Of a stretch of DNA of 64,000 bases, positions 12,181-24,408 are shown piece by piece. Source of the stretch: Mycteria americana. Lineage: Eukaryota > Chordata > Aves > Ciconiiformes > Ciconiidae. Made by a program: the position numbers and the translations under genes. How positions within the stretch are numbered: position 1 is the first letter of the stretch; the number at the start of each line of letters is the position of its first letter. Location: the NCBI RefSeq assembly GCF_035582795.1, contig NC_134369.1, positions 63,054,001 through 63,118,000 on the forward strand, given 5' to 3'. The notes below the pieces were generated by a model that had not been told where the DNA came from, searched no databases, and was given only the letters and a program-made list of their open reading frames with translations.

Positions 12181-13537
12181 ATGGTATGTGATTGCATTCA
12201 TGAAATACATTAATACTTTTCCATATACTGTTTTTGTATTCATCTTTTCACTATTCACTCAATGATTTGAAGATCATGTAATATCCAGTCATCCTCTGAA
12301 GAACAGACAGAATCAATGGTATCCACAAAAATAGGGGCAGATTTGGGGAAAATAAGGGGATGCTTAAACTAAGAAATCATTTTAAGCTGTACTTAAACAG
12401 AGGACTAACTGTATAATAGGCAATTTCAGGCTTATTATAAGCATTACTTTCTTACACCCATTTTACTAATCCTTGTGAATTATAAATCATAGTTCATACT
12501 TCATCATACTTCATATAAACATCACATCGTGAGGTAGGTTTAATAGAAAAATGGCATCTCAAATGGCTTAGACAACAGTATTTCTCAGCGGAGTGTTGTA
12601 TGCAAATTAAGTGTTGCAGTTGAACACCTTTGGGGGCAAATGAAACAATGTCAAATCTTTGCTTCGCCATTAATGATGGGGGTTTCTGTCGGAAAAGGTA
12701 ACTTGGTAATACCAAAGGGCATGATATAAATAATGTGACTTGCAGTGATTCCTCCTAAGCAACACTGAAATTGAGAGTTGAGAGGAATAGAATATATTTT
12801 CCGTATTTTTTTTGGTTTTTTAGTTCTATGGCTAATGTATCCGGGTCTGTTCGTGTGCCTGTGCTGCCATCTGGTGTGGGCTAACTGATGTGCTGCTTGT
12901 TCCCCCTTGTCTACTGCCTGTTGTAATGCTTTCAGTAAAGAGGAGGTACTCTGTAATGGCTCATGTCCTCATAAAACTGAAAGGTTTCTGCTCTCGTCCT
13001 TACGATGAGAGGAGCAGATAATGCTAACTCCCCCCCAGTCCAATAACCCCTAACCTCCCACTAGTCAACTGAGAAGTGTGAACTGTGTATTAACTCTTAA
13101 GAGCTCCCAATTTTGTCCTGGGTACATAATAAGCCTGCAGATGTGATAGATTATCCTCAAAGGAAAGAGAACATCTTTCAAGTTAGCCTTGCTGGGAAAT
13201 GTTATTTATTGCCAGATGAAAATGTAGTACTAATATTTGAAAAGCAGCAGTTGTATTTTATTGTTTGATTTAGGTTTCACCAACATTGCAGGGTCACTTA
13301 AACAAGTTTAAGGCAAACAGCTTCAGGATTTCTCCCTTCAAGATTAATAGTATGTAGCACTGGAGGAAGAAGTATTGTGAAATAGTGGTGTCTTTGTATG
13401 GCTACAGGCCTGACCCCAGTCAACCTTGTGCCTTTCAGGGATTACTTCCATAAGAAAAAGGCCATGACTGCTTGTCAAGATTCCTTTTATCTCTAGGTGC
13501 TCACCAACATCTAGCAGAATGAGATTTCACTGACCAC
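12181..13537. other. Intergenic DNA, nothing recognised
   Basis: This is AT-rich sequence after TDRD9. I see no gene, RNA or clear repeat. Confidence 0.6.
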
Positions 13538-13819
13538 AATTTATTAGTGATCATCCACATTTATGTCTTCCATCACTGAGTCCAAGGCAGAAATACTTGA
13601 ATCTATAAATGGTCAATTAACCCTCTTGAATGCCTCCAGTACTAATGATAAAGTGACAGACTGTATTGATAGGTGCTTCTCAAGTCTGAAAACATGTGCA
13701 TTCACTATTATTCATAATTTCCCCCACAGCTGCAATGAAATCAGGTAGCAGTTTTAAATCAAAAGGGATTTTTTTGCCATTGCCAATAATTTGCCAATTA
13801 TTTGCCAATAATTAATTTT

Positions 13820-13935
13820 GGAATTTACTGCCACAGGCTGTGCTAGAAACCAAATATATAAACAAATACAAAAAGGAATCGGAACTCCAGGGAAGACAGA
13901 TCCTTCAATAGCTGTTAAAATTGAGGAATTCAAAA
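13820..13935 (+). repeat. Ancient CR1/L3-like LINE 3' fragment
   Basis: The stretch contains gaatttactgccacaggctg, followed by a codon-like run resembling the 3' part of old amniote CR1/L3 LINE elements (GTT.TAGA.GCCA.A, then CCATCAATAGCTATTAAAAT). It is highly diverged. The assignment is from memory and should be read as probable. Confidence 0.5.
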
Positions 13936-15499
13936 TCCCTACCCCACTGAATTCCAGAACATGCAAAAAGATACTGAAAGAATGCCTATTTTTATCCTTT
14001 CCCAAGCATTTCCTTTTGGCAGATGTAAGGGTGGAGAATATTTTTTACGTATCCTTTTAAAGATGCTGTAACTAATAATTCCATCTGTGACTGAAACATT
14101 CTGGAATCACCAATAGTAGAATTACATAGCGTGGATGATCACTAATAGAATGAAATATCATTTAACTAAGTCTGCACCAAAGAGTTGTTCAGGATATGTA
14201 GTCTATGTTTCTTGTCTTACTCTCTTCTACTGCCTCATAACTCTGCTTATATAGGATTCTGCAGTTGAAAGGAAGTGGAGGCACAGCTTGTGTTCTCTGC
14301 CCTCAGGTCTTCTGTAGGAAGCGTAGGACTGCCAGGATGCAGGTGTACTGTGCACATACAGATACTTCTGGCCGAAAGGATTCCAACTAGAACATAAGGT
14401 GTATGCACCTCAGTAGCTGGATGTGATGGTGGACAACTACATCCTAAAAACCCTCTAGTTGCTACATGATCAATGACTTCTCATTTCTTCTGTAAATTAG
14501 TACCTGAAAAGAACTTCAATTAATTATGAATAGTTTGAGCTGATAATGATGTGGTAAGCAGCCCAGATATTATTTTGGTTTACACTGAAATCTTGCATTT
14601 TTCCTAGATTACCATTTATACTGGTTACATCTGGATTAGAACAAAGAAATGAGATTCACAGAAGACTTTTGCCTGCCAGGCTATTCACTTAGTCTTCAGA
14701 TCATTAAATAATAACAATAAAAAAGGATAGTGTTAAAAAATGATAGAGCTTGTGAAATGCAATACCTTTCAGAACTACAGTTCAAGAGGTGCACTATATG
14801 AAACCTGTGATTCCTGAGGAAATTTCAGAAGCCTAGAGTGATGAACTCTCTCAGATACAGCATATTTATCAATTTCTCTTTGTGAGGGTGTCATAACAGA
14901 AAGTGATGTGGAATTTGTTGGGCTGGAACAATTTTAGCCTTAGTTTGAAGTCTGTCGTTCTTGCCCCGAGACACAATGGTAACATTACTATCCCTCAATG
15001 ACAAGAAAATATGTTCATAAACTCTTGAGTTCTTTTAAGCTATTATGAACACACAGTGTTGGGTCAGCCCAAGCCAGCTGATTGCCTTCAGCATCGGTAT
15101 CCTTCTTTCTTCAAATAAGTACATTAATCATTCTTTATCTCAAATGACTTCTGTATTTTTCCTGTATCCCTAAATGTTGCAGAGTAAGATGGTCTCCAGA
15201 AAAATGTGTTTTGAGAAAAGAGGGCTGGAAGGACACAAAAGCAACATCTTTTCTGATCTCAGTGTTCTGGGTTATCTACCAAAAAAAAGAATTCCAAATA
15301 TCTACAAGCATTTTTTAGGAAGGCTTCTCTATTAAAAACAACCAGTGTATGGCCTAGGCAGTGGCAGCAATGGCAGGAGTACCAGTGTGTTTTAAATGCT
15401 CAGATATAGGTGTCATCTAGACTTGTGCTGAACAGACTTAGAGAATGTTTTGCTAAACATCATCTGCTTTATTAATACTCAGCTACAGACTATGAAAAA

Positions 15500-15810
15500 G
15501 TACGAGAGATGGAACTACGGGAGACAGTCCAGCTAAGGCCCACTGAGATGATTAAGGACTGGAGCATCTCTCCTATACGGGAAGGCTGAGAGAGCTGGGA
15601 CTGTTCAGCCTGGAGAAGAGAAGGCTCAGGAGGGATCTTATCAATGTACATCAAGTATATGCAGAAGATGGAGGCAGGCTCTTTTCAGTGGTGCCCAGTG
15701 CAAGGGCAAGAGGCAACGGGCACAAACTGGGACACAGGAGGTGCCGTCTGAACATCAGGAAACCCTTGTTCACTGTGAGGGTGACCACGCACTGGCACTA
15801 GCACTGGCAC
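15500..15810 (+). repeat. CR1 LINE 3' fragment cut by the palindrome
   Basis: The sequence contains typical CR1 3'-region landmarks: gactgttcagcctggagaag, then ggcacaaactgggacacagg and gtgagggtgacc. The match stops at 15810, exactly where the left palindrome arm begins. The normal CR1 continuation (ggctgcccagagagg) is missing outside the arm. The fragment shares 55 identical bases with the CR1 piece inside the arm at about 17372-17432. Confidence 0.85.
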
Positions 15811-15940
15811 AATCAACTCCTGTGCTGAGCAAGATGCCCACAGAACTATGGCCTCAATCCCAAATCCTGGGAGGAACCTGACTGGGGAAAAAGGAAAAAA
15901 AGAAAGAAGAAAAAAATTAAAAGGTAATCCCCAGCTACTC

Positions 15941-15966
15941 TTTTTTTTTTTTTTTTTTTTTTTTTT
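15941..15966 (+). repeat. T26 homopolymer (left arm)
   Basis: A run of 26 T, paired with 25 A at 31791-31815. Read on the opposite strand it looks like a poly(A) tail, but no AATAAA or recognisable retrocopy precedes it. Confidence 0.9.
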
Positions 15967-16214
15967 GGAAGGCAGAAATACTTCTTTTCCTCCTCCCTAA
16001 TACAGTATAATAGAATAAAGCTGTTTCCCCTCACCCTAATATAGACATTTTTCAAGACACAAAACCTGTCATTTTTCAACATTCACTCACTTGTGTCAGT
16101 GCAGAAAAGAGACTGCCCAGCTAGCAGTTTTCAGCCCAAGTTGTGGATAAACTGTAGGCTACTGAACAGAAACAGCAATGATGTCTGAAGGCAGAAATGA
16201 ACTATATAGTAACT

Positions 16215-17338
16215 CCAGCTGCTGTTGTTTAACTGTGTGTGTTGACACATCTACTGCAAAATGTTCTAAATAAACAAACATTTTGGTTCTGCTGCAGGAA
16301 ACCATTTTTTCAAAAGAATAAAAAGTGTGCAGCTAATTCTTACTACATATCATAGTCACAAAGAAACACGTTCCACTTCTTTCGTTTATTTCTAATACAG
16401 ATCTCAAAGCATTTTTAATTGTTGTATTTTTTCCCTTTGCAGTGCTACTCAGCATAAAAGAAGTCATGACAATCACGTGAAAAGTATCATTAGTTTTAAA
16501 CTCTACAGAAAGATCATTTTAGGTTCTGCGGGACTCCTTCCAGAAGGAAATTAATGACTTCCTGGTGAATATGCTTTTGCCTGTCTGGTAACCGATCGGA
16601 TCTCAATCAAAAGGAACCATAAAATTGTCACTAGTAAGTTGTACATGTCATGTAATACTTTCTTTCACATCTCTGATCAATCTTTGATCAGAGAGACCCA
16701 ATTCGAAAAATGTAAAGCTCTGACTTAGAAGGGAAGAAGACAGCATGTCTTCATTTTAACAGAACTGAAATTCAATTTGAGTAGGATTACTGGAGTTGGT
16801 CAGAATTTCAAAACTTTGTTTTACAGAATAACCAGCTTTTGAAAACATTTCTGGCAAAAAAAAGATAAAGTTTTTTCCCTTTTTTTTAAAAACATTCAGC
16901 ATTGTTAATTTACAGTTGTCTTTTCCATATAAAAATATATTTTATTTTAAAAAGTCAAAACTGTATGCTATTAACAGCATACACCTGATAATCACTTCAT
17001 ATGTTAGAATATAGAATTCTGAATGACCTCACTAGATCAGAGAAGTGATCTCAAGTAAATTGCAAAATTGTATATAGGAATGACTCATTGCAAAACCAGA
17101 TGGGTAGAGGATGGAAGACTATGTACCAGTTCCAGAGAAACTGTCTAGAGAATACACAGGAATTGCACTTTAAACAAGAGACGTTGACAATAGAAAAAGA
17201 AACATAATGGGGAAGCTCAGAGACCTGCCACATGAGTATTTCCCTCACATGATGCTACAGGCAAGAGAATATTACCTAAGAGGGTAGAATGTTTTGCAGT
17301 GGATGTGTCAACATACACAGTTAAACAGCAGCACCTGG
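16215..17338. mobile_element. Possible small DNA transposon with 54-bp terminal inverted repeats (left arm)
   Basis: The end at 16215-16268 (ccagctgctgttgtttaact...) is an imperfect inverted copy of 17285-17338 (...agttaaacagcagcacctgg), roughly 87 percent alike by eye. The 1016 bp between them show no mutual similarity and no transposase frame. The trinucleotide act flanks both outer ends and could be a 3-bp target duplication, but that is weak. I do not recognise the family. Confidence 0.5.
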
Positions 17339-17580
17339 ACTTATGGGCAAGGGGCAACAGGCACAAACTGGAACACAGGAGGTGCCGTCTGAACATCAGG
17401 AAACCCTTGTTCACTGTGAGGGTGACCGAGCACTGGCCCAGGTTGCCCAGAGGGGTTGTGGAGTCTCTGTCCCTGGAGGTAACTCAAAAGCCATCTGGAC
17501 GTGGTCCTGGCCAGCAAGGGGGTTGGACCAGATGGCCTCCAGAGGTCCTTCCGACCTCAACCTTTCTGCGATGCTGTGAT
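17339..17580 (+). repeat. CR1 LINE 3' end (left arm)
   Basis: The sequence carries the classic CR1 tail: caggcacaaactggaacaca, then cccagaggggttgtggagtc, ggttggaccagatggcctcc, and an end near tctgcgatgctgtgat. It abuts the 54-bp inverted repeat on its 5' side. Confidence 0.9.
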
Positions 17581-19849
17581 AAAGAGGCTTTTCCAAAAGC
17601 ATATGTAGACAAGGCTGAAGCCACCTCTGACCCATTACCCGAGAAGTGAGTGCCTATAGTGAGGGAAATAGGATTTTAAAACCGACAAGCGCTAATGCCT
17701 CCAGTAGTTAAATGCCAGTCAAGGACTGGGATGGCTTAGAGGACCAAAAGATCTCGGGATGTGCTTCTGAATTTATTTCATGTAAATTTGTGTGGGCCTG
17801 TCCATAACGAACAAGGCAACGCTGATCCCACATCTGCGATGTGTGTTTAAGACTGACTGTCAGGACGTTCTCCGATTTGTGGTATACAGTTCACCCTAGA
17901 GCATCATCATAACCTGTTCTAGTCTTAAAATTTGCTTTATTTAACTCCTGTTTATGAAGGAGATGGACTCTTTGTGAATGCTGAATGATCTTAGGCCTGC
18001 TGGAAAGAATTCATAGTGTAGTCGTCTGTGACACTGAAGAGGGTCATTGACACCAGAAGCGAGCCGGAAGAATACACGTTTTCTCTTTTCCTCTGCATAC
18101 TGCTGGTAGACTACTTTTACCGGAAGCAAGATAGCTTCTGCGTGCGTATCGAGATGGGAGGGGATCACCTATACCTGGCAGGGGACTTTGGGAGGGGGAG
18201 TGGTTTTGATTGTGCAGCGGGCAGATGAAGGCAGAAGTTAATTTTTGAACACAGAAGAGCGTTGAAGACGGGGAAAAACGATGAAAAATGACGAAAGCAG
18301 CAAGAACGTGTAACTTCCCTCCTGAGCTGGTGGTTGAAAAAGGTGAACGGCAGGGGAAGGTAAGGATTGGCCAGAGGTTGGCCACATCGCTAAGCTTCAA
18401 GGTTTTGCTCAGGGGTTTCTGTACCTTTAAAGGGCCACCCATAAAACGTTTTGGTAGAGGTTGGTAGGGGAGCTGGGGAACAGAAGAGAATCTGCTGTGG
18501 ATCTCAGGATAGAGACACTCTTGCTAGTCAGATGGTGCCTGGAGCGCCCAGACTTCCATTTTCACTTCTCTGCAAAGTGCACTCGACCTAAAAGCATTAA
18601 CTATGCCAGCTGTTACTCCAGGTACACAGAGGTTGTCAAAAGATTAGGCAGTGTTATCTCTGGTTCCTAAATTGAGTCCTTAGAGCGCCTGAGAGCGCAC
18701 TTGCTCTACACTTGTTTCAGTAGAATCTTATTGTTACGATGAACGCTTTTACACAGCGAAAGAGAAAAGAATACAAACCTGGACATTGTAGTCACTTGGG
18801 TTTGCCATAGGGAATCGAGGACAGGAGATATACTAGCCTTTAATCTACCTGTGCTTGTGAAATCGAGCCATTTCAAAGGAGTTTGGCCTTCCTAGTGGGC
18901 ATTCAGCACTGATCACAAAGCAAGGTTAGAAGTTTCACATTTCCTTGCCTAAAAAGCGTGTCAGTAAGGATGTGGGTGGTTGGAATGAACCCTACAGATC
19001 TCCTGCTGAGACTACGGACACTGGCAAAAGGGCATTCTGCAGAGAGTGCGAGTGTAGGAATTAAGATGAGTATGGATGTCAAAGCGACTTATGTCCAAAG
19101 AAAACAGGACTGCCCTTTTTTAACTGTACGTGATTTTAAGAGGCACAGGTGAGTGCGTATATTTACTTCAGAAACGCTGGTCTTTTCTGGCGCAGTTGTG
19201 CTCTTGTAGGCATCCGAGCTACCCGTTTACAAAGCTTGCTCATGGATTTTACATGAGCTTTTGTTTACAGTGCAGACAGAGAGAGTTGACAGTTAACAGG
19301 AAAAGGAAGGCAGGAGATGGAATTTGGACAATGAAGGGATGGAGTGACTAGGGTGACTTCATGGAGCACAATGCGTGCAGTCACAACAGGCTCTGTATTG
19401 CTTAACCCGTGGTCAGGGGTCTCAGGTTTATTTGCACTAACCACCGCTCTTCTGCAGAACCCTGACATGCCCAGAATGAGAACTTGCTCAGACAAAGGGC
19501 TGCTCAAACAGTCACACAGATGATGGTCCAAGGGAAAAGAATTGCCTTGCAGAAACTAGAGAAATGCTGCAGCTTGCTAACCGAAGGTGAGCCTCTTCTC
19601 TAAAACTGACGTTTGTGGAGAATTTGTGTAACCTTGGGAAAGAAAAACACCCTTGTGTGCAGCCAACAGTGAGATGTAAGTACGTGACAGCTAAGAACTG
19701 TCATACAAGCAATTCCAGCAAATAGTCTGCCTGCAGTCATCCTGGAAGCTCTAGCGAACCTTTATTTACGTCGGTTGACAATAGTCGAGGCGATTGTCTA
19801 GCTACATCGTCCATCAAAAATAATGAGTCTCTTAAAAAATCTCCATACG
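17581..19849. other. Unrecognised DNA in left arm
   Basis: About 2.3 kb with only short open frames (up to 132 codons on the - strand at 18044-18442, starting MGGPLKVQKPLSK). I do not recognise any product. The mirror stretch is 27908-30176. Confidence 0.6.
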
Positions 19850-21145
19850 TTATTGGATCCGTTTTCAAGGATCACCTCCTCTGAGCCCAAGAATGATCCA
19901 TTCCAAAGAGCAGGAAACCAAGCAAAGGTAGAAGGTGGCCCACGTGGATGAACAAGGAACTCCAGACAAAAGTCAAGCCTAAAAAGGAAGCGTACAAGAG
20001 GTGGAAGAAGGGACGGGTGACCCAGGGGGAATATCGACATACTGTCAGAGAGTGCGGGGATGTTATGAAAGCCAAGGCCCACCTGGACTTGAATTTAGAG
20101 AGGCACGTGAAGGGCAACAATAAATCCTTCTAGAGGTAAATGAGCAGCCAAAGGATGACTAGGGAAAGCGTGGGCCCACTGCGGGATGGCAGGGCACCTG
20201 GTGACAAAGGACGTGGAAAAAGCTGACAGTGCCACCTTTGCCTCAGTCTTTACTGGTAATATTTGCCTTCAGGAATCCAGGCACCTGAGACCCATGGGAA
20301 GGTGAGGGCTGAGGAAGACTTACTCTCACTGGAGAAGGAGCAGCTTAGGGAACATTTAAATAAACCAGACACTGACAAGTCCCTGGGACCTGATGGGCTG
20401 CACCCACGAGTGCCGAGGGAGCCGGCCGATGCTGTTTGAGGGCACTTGATAATCTTCAAAAGGTCATGACATCAGGGAAAGGTTCCCGAGGAGTGGAAGA
20501 GAGCAAATGTCACTTCTGCCTTCAAGAAAGGCGAGGAGGAGGAGGAGATGGGGAACTAGAGGCTGGCCAGCCTCACCTCAGTCCCTGGAAAAGTGGTGGA
20601 AGTCCCAGGAAAAGTCCCTGGAAGCCATTTCCGGACATACGAAGGTCAAAATGGCCATTAGGAGCAGTCACCACCGATTCGTCATGCTTGATCAACCTGA
20701 TAGCCTTCTCTGACTAGATGACTGGCTCAGTGGTGAGGGGAGAGCAGTGGATGTTGTTTGTCTCGACTTTACTATGGCTTTGGACACGGTCCCCCGTAAC
20801 ATCCTCGTAGACAAAGTGATGATGTATGGGCTAGGTAAGTGGACAGTGAGGTGCGCTGAAAACTGGCTGAACTGCCAAGGTCAAAGGGTCGTAATCAGCA
20901 GCACGATATGCAGCTGGAGTCGAGTCACTAGCTACGTACCCCAGGGGTCGATAATGGCTCCGACATCTTCATTAACGAGCTGGATGATGGGACAGAGCGC
21001 ACCCTCAGCAACCCGGCAGACAACACAAAACTGGGAGGAGTGGTTGGTACATCAGACGGTTGTGCCACCATTCGGAGGGACCTGGACAGGCTGAGCAAAT
21101 GAGTCAACAGAAATCTTTTGCAGTTCACCACGGGGAATTAAGTTC
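19850..21145 (+). pseudogene. Degraded CR1 LINE ORF2 fragment (left arm)
   Basis: Broken frames on the + strand match the linker and N-terminal reverse transcriptase of CR1. They include WMNKEL and AYKRWKKGRVTQGEYRHTVR near 19950-20060, then GPDGLHPRVPRE near 20390, DVVCLDFTMALDTVP near 20750 and VPQGS near 20935. Several frame breaks and stops make it inactive. The 3' end of the element is not attached. Confidence 0.88.
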
Positions 21146-22080
21146 TAAACCAAACTAGCAGCTCCTTAAAGAAACTGTAGTTGGTCAGAAGAAAAGGTAC
21201 TAAAAAAACAATACTCACAGTAGCCAATTTCATTCCATGTATAATTTCACATGTAATGCTGTGACCCAGTTTAACACTTTGAGGCCTCAGCCCTTACTGG
21301 AGCTTAAGGCAGGTAAACTCAGGTTTCTGACAGGTCCTAGCTGAATCCTATTTCCTATTACACGTCCTAACACACTTCATAGTTGAACAAAATCCCGAGG
21401 AGATGTCTTATTAAAATTCCCTAATCGAGACATTAGGTCTTTGGCCTGGAAAAAAACAAGCAACATTCTACTTGAAATACTCAACCAAATTATTAAGTTG
21501 TCATTTTTATATTTTTTTTCCCCTGGACAGTCACGTGCCAAATAATATGCCTCAGAGGTAGGATTCATCATCTGACTGAATTCAGCTATCTAAAAGACAG
21601 GCATCTAGTCGCAACTAATTAGGTTAATAATTAGAGGTTAATAATTCTTTAATAGGAACCAGAATTTCCTGAGAGGCATAGTATACGTCCAGCATCCACA
21701 GTGGTTGACCGTAAGCTAAAAACATACTTAAGTTTTTGTTTGTTTTTCTTTGGTTTTGGTTTTTTTTTTTTTTAAGTTCTGCTGTGTTTGATCTGCTGAC
21801 AGAGAATACCTAGGTCAGAGTACATGCTGTGCCATCAGCTCCTCTCAGCCTGCAGCCCCACGAGCCACCGATTACAGTGACAAGGGACGCAAGGATGGGA
21901 AGCAGATGCTGTTAGTTGCATACAAATGCTGCAGTGGTTACCAGACTGCAGAAACTTGCACACTGGGCTGCGCAAGTTTAACTCCCCTTTCTTTGAGGGG
22001 TGGATGGGACCAAAACTTTTCTGTCAGAGTGGAGAAGCCCACTGAGATGACAACGGCATTAAGGTGTTTCCAGGTGAAAA
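21146..22080. other. Unrecognised DNA in left arm
   Basis: No gene or known repeat is recognised. It contains a T-rich tract near 21760. The mirror is 25677-26611. Confidence 0.55.
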
Positions 22081-22101
22081 GGTGGTGGTGGTGGTGGTGG
22101 T
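22081..22101 (+). repeat. (GGT)7 microsatellite (left arm)
   Basis: Seven exact GGT units. Read on the - strand in one short frame they give a histidine run, which is a by-product of the repeat. Confidence 0.95.
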
Positions 22102-22565
22102 GAATCCACAGGAATTGCGCGCCTGCCATAGGTGTCAAGTCTCAGAGAAACAGTAATGCTAAAAGCACCAGTGCAAATGCCAAGAAAAATCCTGATATGA
22201 CATGAAATACTAGCAGAACTCCTAGGTGGACTACTCTACAAGAGGGGCTGCTCAACCTCTGGGTTTTTTCAGGCTTGTTAATCCTTGCCTGTCTTTTTTA
22301 GCTCTGCCAGAAAGCCGAAGGGTTAGACTCTGTGCATCACTGATCACCATTTTGAGCACAGGGAAGTGACATCTCAAAGCTGGCTGTAGTGGCTAAGGCA
22401 CCGCCTAGGTCTGTGGGCGTATGGCCAAGAAACTGTCCTGTCTCAGCCTTGGCAGCGTAGCTCTAGAAAAAACACTGATGCCACAAAACATGCCAATGCA
22501 GGCAAGTCTAGAGCAGCACTCAAATGACTCGGTAAGGAGAAGTTCCTGCAGTTAACCTCTCCTTC

Positions 22566-23292
22566 ACCTGTGGGGTGTAAGTTGGCAGCAGACCCTGCAC
22601 CGGGTACTCAGGAGTACGGTCTGGCACTAGGCTGTAGGCACTGGCAAGGGCGCAGGCTGAATAGGGCTTTAGGCAAAGTAAGGTAAGTGGTTTGGCATCA
22701 AGAACTAAAATACAATTGGAAGAAGGTAGACAGCATACGTGAGCACCAAAGTGCAGCATGACTCCCAGGCCTCACAGAGGCTGCAGGCAAGATAAACTAC
22801 TGACATTTTTAAGGACTTTATAAAATGAAAGAAAATTAATAATAAAACCATCCTGACATACAAGTAGGAAAAGGGAGCAGATGCCAGGATGACTTCATAA
22901 AGCACGTGCATGCGATCAGCCCCACTGAGGATGTGGAGCGTGCCGTACCAATACACCAGCTTGTTGGCAGGAGGTGAAGGCCAGGGACAGAGCACTATGT
23001 ACTGATGAGGTTAAGAGGGTTCTCCATTCCTGAGTACCTGTGGTGCAAGAAAAAAGTCTGAAAGGATATATAGACTATCAGGTGAAGAGAAAACACATCT
23101 GTGAAACATAGCATAGCTTTTGGACAACAAGTCAGAAATACCTTTCTTCGTTGATTTTTCTTACCTGTCCCGTTGCCCAAGCTGCATGAGCAAGCCTACC
23201 TGCATTGACATGTTTTGGGGAAGATGCTGCCCTCCACAGGAATCGGTTTTCGGCCACTGAGGTCTACAACGCTGGTCCTCTTCTGCTGATCC
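22566..23292 (-). other. Putative spliced transcript leaving the left arm
   Basis: Mirror image of the right-arm candidate. It has the same donors and acceptors on the - strand, so the two would be identical head-to-head transcripts. Confidence 0.3.
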
Positions 23293-23318
23293 CACCTTGA
23301 TGATTTTTGGGGTTGCCC

Positions 23319-23348
23319 TTTATACCCCACCCCCCCACCCCACCCCCC
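23319..23348 (-). promoter_or_regulatory. Outward-facing G-run and TATA box (left arm)
   Basis: On the - strand, four G-runs with one-base loops (23325-23348) are followed directly by TATAAA (23319-23324). This is the exact mirror of the right-arm element. It would fire leftward, away from the palindrome centre. Promoter function is inferred. Confidence 0.5.
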
Positions 23349-23722
23349 AAATGCTCTGGCCTGTGGCTTGTTTCCTTGGTTCTGCAGCCTGCCCAGCCCA
23401 CGTTTCTCCAAAGAGCCCTGGCTCCTGTGCCCTGGGCCATGGTCATCTCACCTTACAGATTTTCTTCCTCCCTGCTCCGGGGAAATCCCTTCCAAGGAAC
23501 TGACCGAGAGGCATTGTTCCTTTTCTTCTATCCATAGTGGTATTAATCACAGCGCTATTGCTTTATTTTCTCCTAGGTTGTGTTCATTATGCTTACTCAG
23601 TAGTTTCTTAGTGCATCAGTTCTGCATTCTGTTCAAACTCAGTCAAAACGCCAGCATAGATAAGTCAATGTACTGGCTGAGTTTAAGTTACAATTACTAG
23701 AACAATATGACAGTCATTACAC

Positions 23723-24034
23723 AAGTTTGGCTCAGGAAGGCCAGGCAAGAGGAAGGGCAACACCACATTTGACAATGCACCACTCCTGTTTCTCGCTTTC
23801 GCATGTTGTTACATGTAGAAAGGGTAATAACAAAGAGTGAAACACATTGTCTTTGTCACTGCATAAACATTAGAAATAGTGAAGTTCTGAGATACAGTGA
23901 GGTTGAAAAATGACTTGCTAAACAAACAAGAAGATCTTAAAGTAACAACAAGGGAAAAGAGACTTACCAAGGTGAAACTGAGCTGAACTTACATTCTGGA
24001 GAAAGAGGCACACACTGCTGTTAGTAACACCTTG
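23723..24034. other. Palindrome spacer (312 bp)
   Basis: This is unique sequence between the arms. The arms pair up to cattacac (left) / gtgtaatg (right) and then diverge. It has no open frame of note and no recognised repeat. It would be the loop of a hairpin. Confidence 0.9.
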
Positions 24035-24408
24035 GTGTAATGACTGTCATATTGTTCTAGTAATTGTAACTTAAACTCAGCCAGTACATTGACTTATCTA
24101 TGCTGGCGTTTTGACTGAGTTTGAACAGAATGCAGAACTGATGCACTAAGAAACTACTGAGTAAGCATAATGAACACAACCTAGGAGAAAATAAAGCAAT
24201 AGCGCTGTGATTAATACCACTATGGATAGAAGAAAAGGAACAATGCCTCTCGGTCAGTTCCTTGGAAGGGATTTCCCCGGAGCAGGGAGGAAGAAAATCT
24301 GTAAGGTGAGATGACCATGGCCCAGGGCACAGGAGCCAGGGCTCTTTGGAGAAACGTGGGCTGGGCAGGCTGCAGAACCAAGGAAACAAGCCACAGGCCA
24401 GAGCATTT

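Larger units (their letters stand above)
15811..23722 (+). repeat. Left palindrome arm
   Basis: The arm is 7912 bp. From outside inward it holds a T26 tract, a 54-bp inverted-repeat pair, a CR1 3' end, unrecognised DNA at about 17580-19850, a degraded CR1 ORF2, unrecognised DNA, a (GGT)7 tract, and an inverted TATA plus C-run near the centre. The outer edge reads aatcaactcctgtgctgagc. Confidence 0.96.

Noticed and set aside
15941..15966. T26 as the tail of a processed pseudogene on the - strand
   Set aside because: No AATAAA just before the tail and no recognisable mRNA sequence adjoining it.
22378..22464. tRNA-like stretch (gtggctaaggc, resembling an A box)
   Set aside because: No B box (GGTTCGAATCC) at the right distance and no cloverleaf could be drawn. 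Its mirror at 25293-25379 has the same problem.
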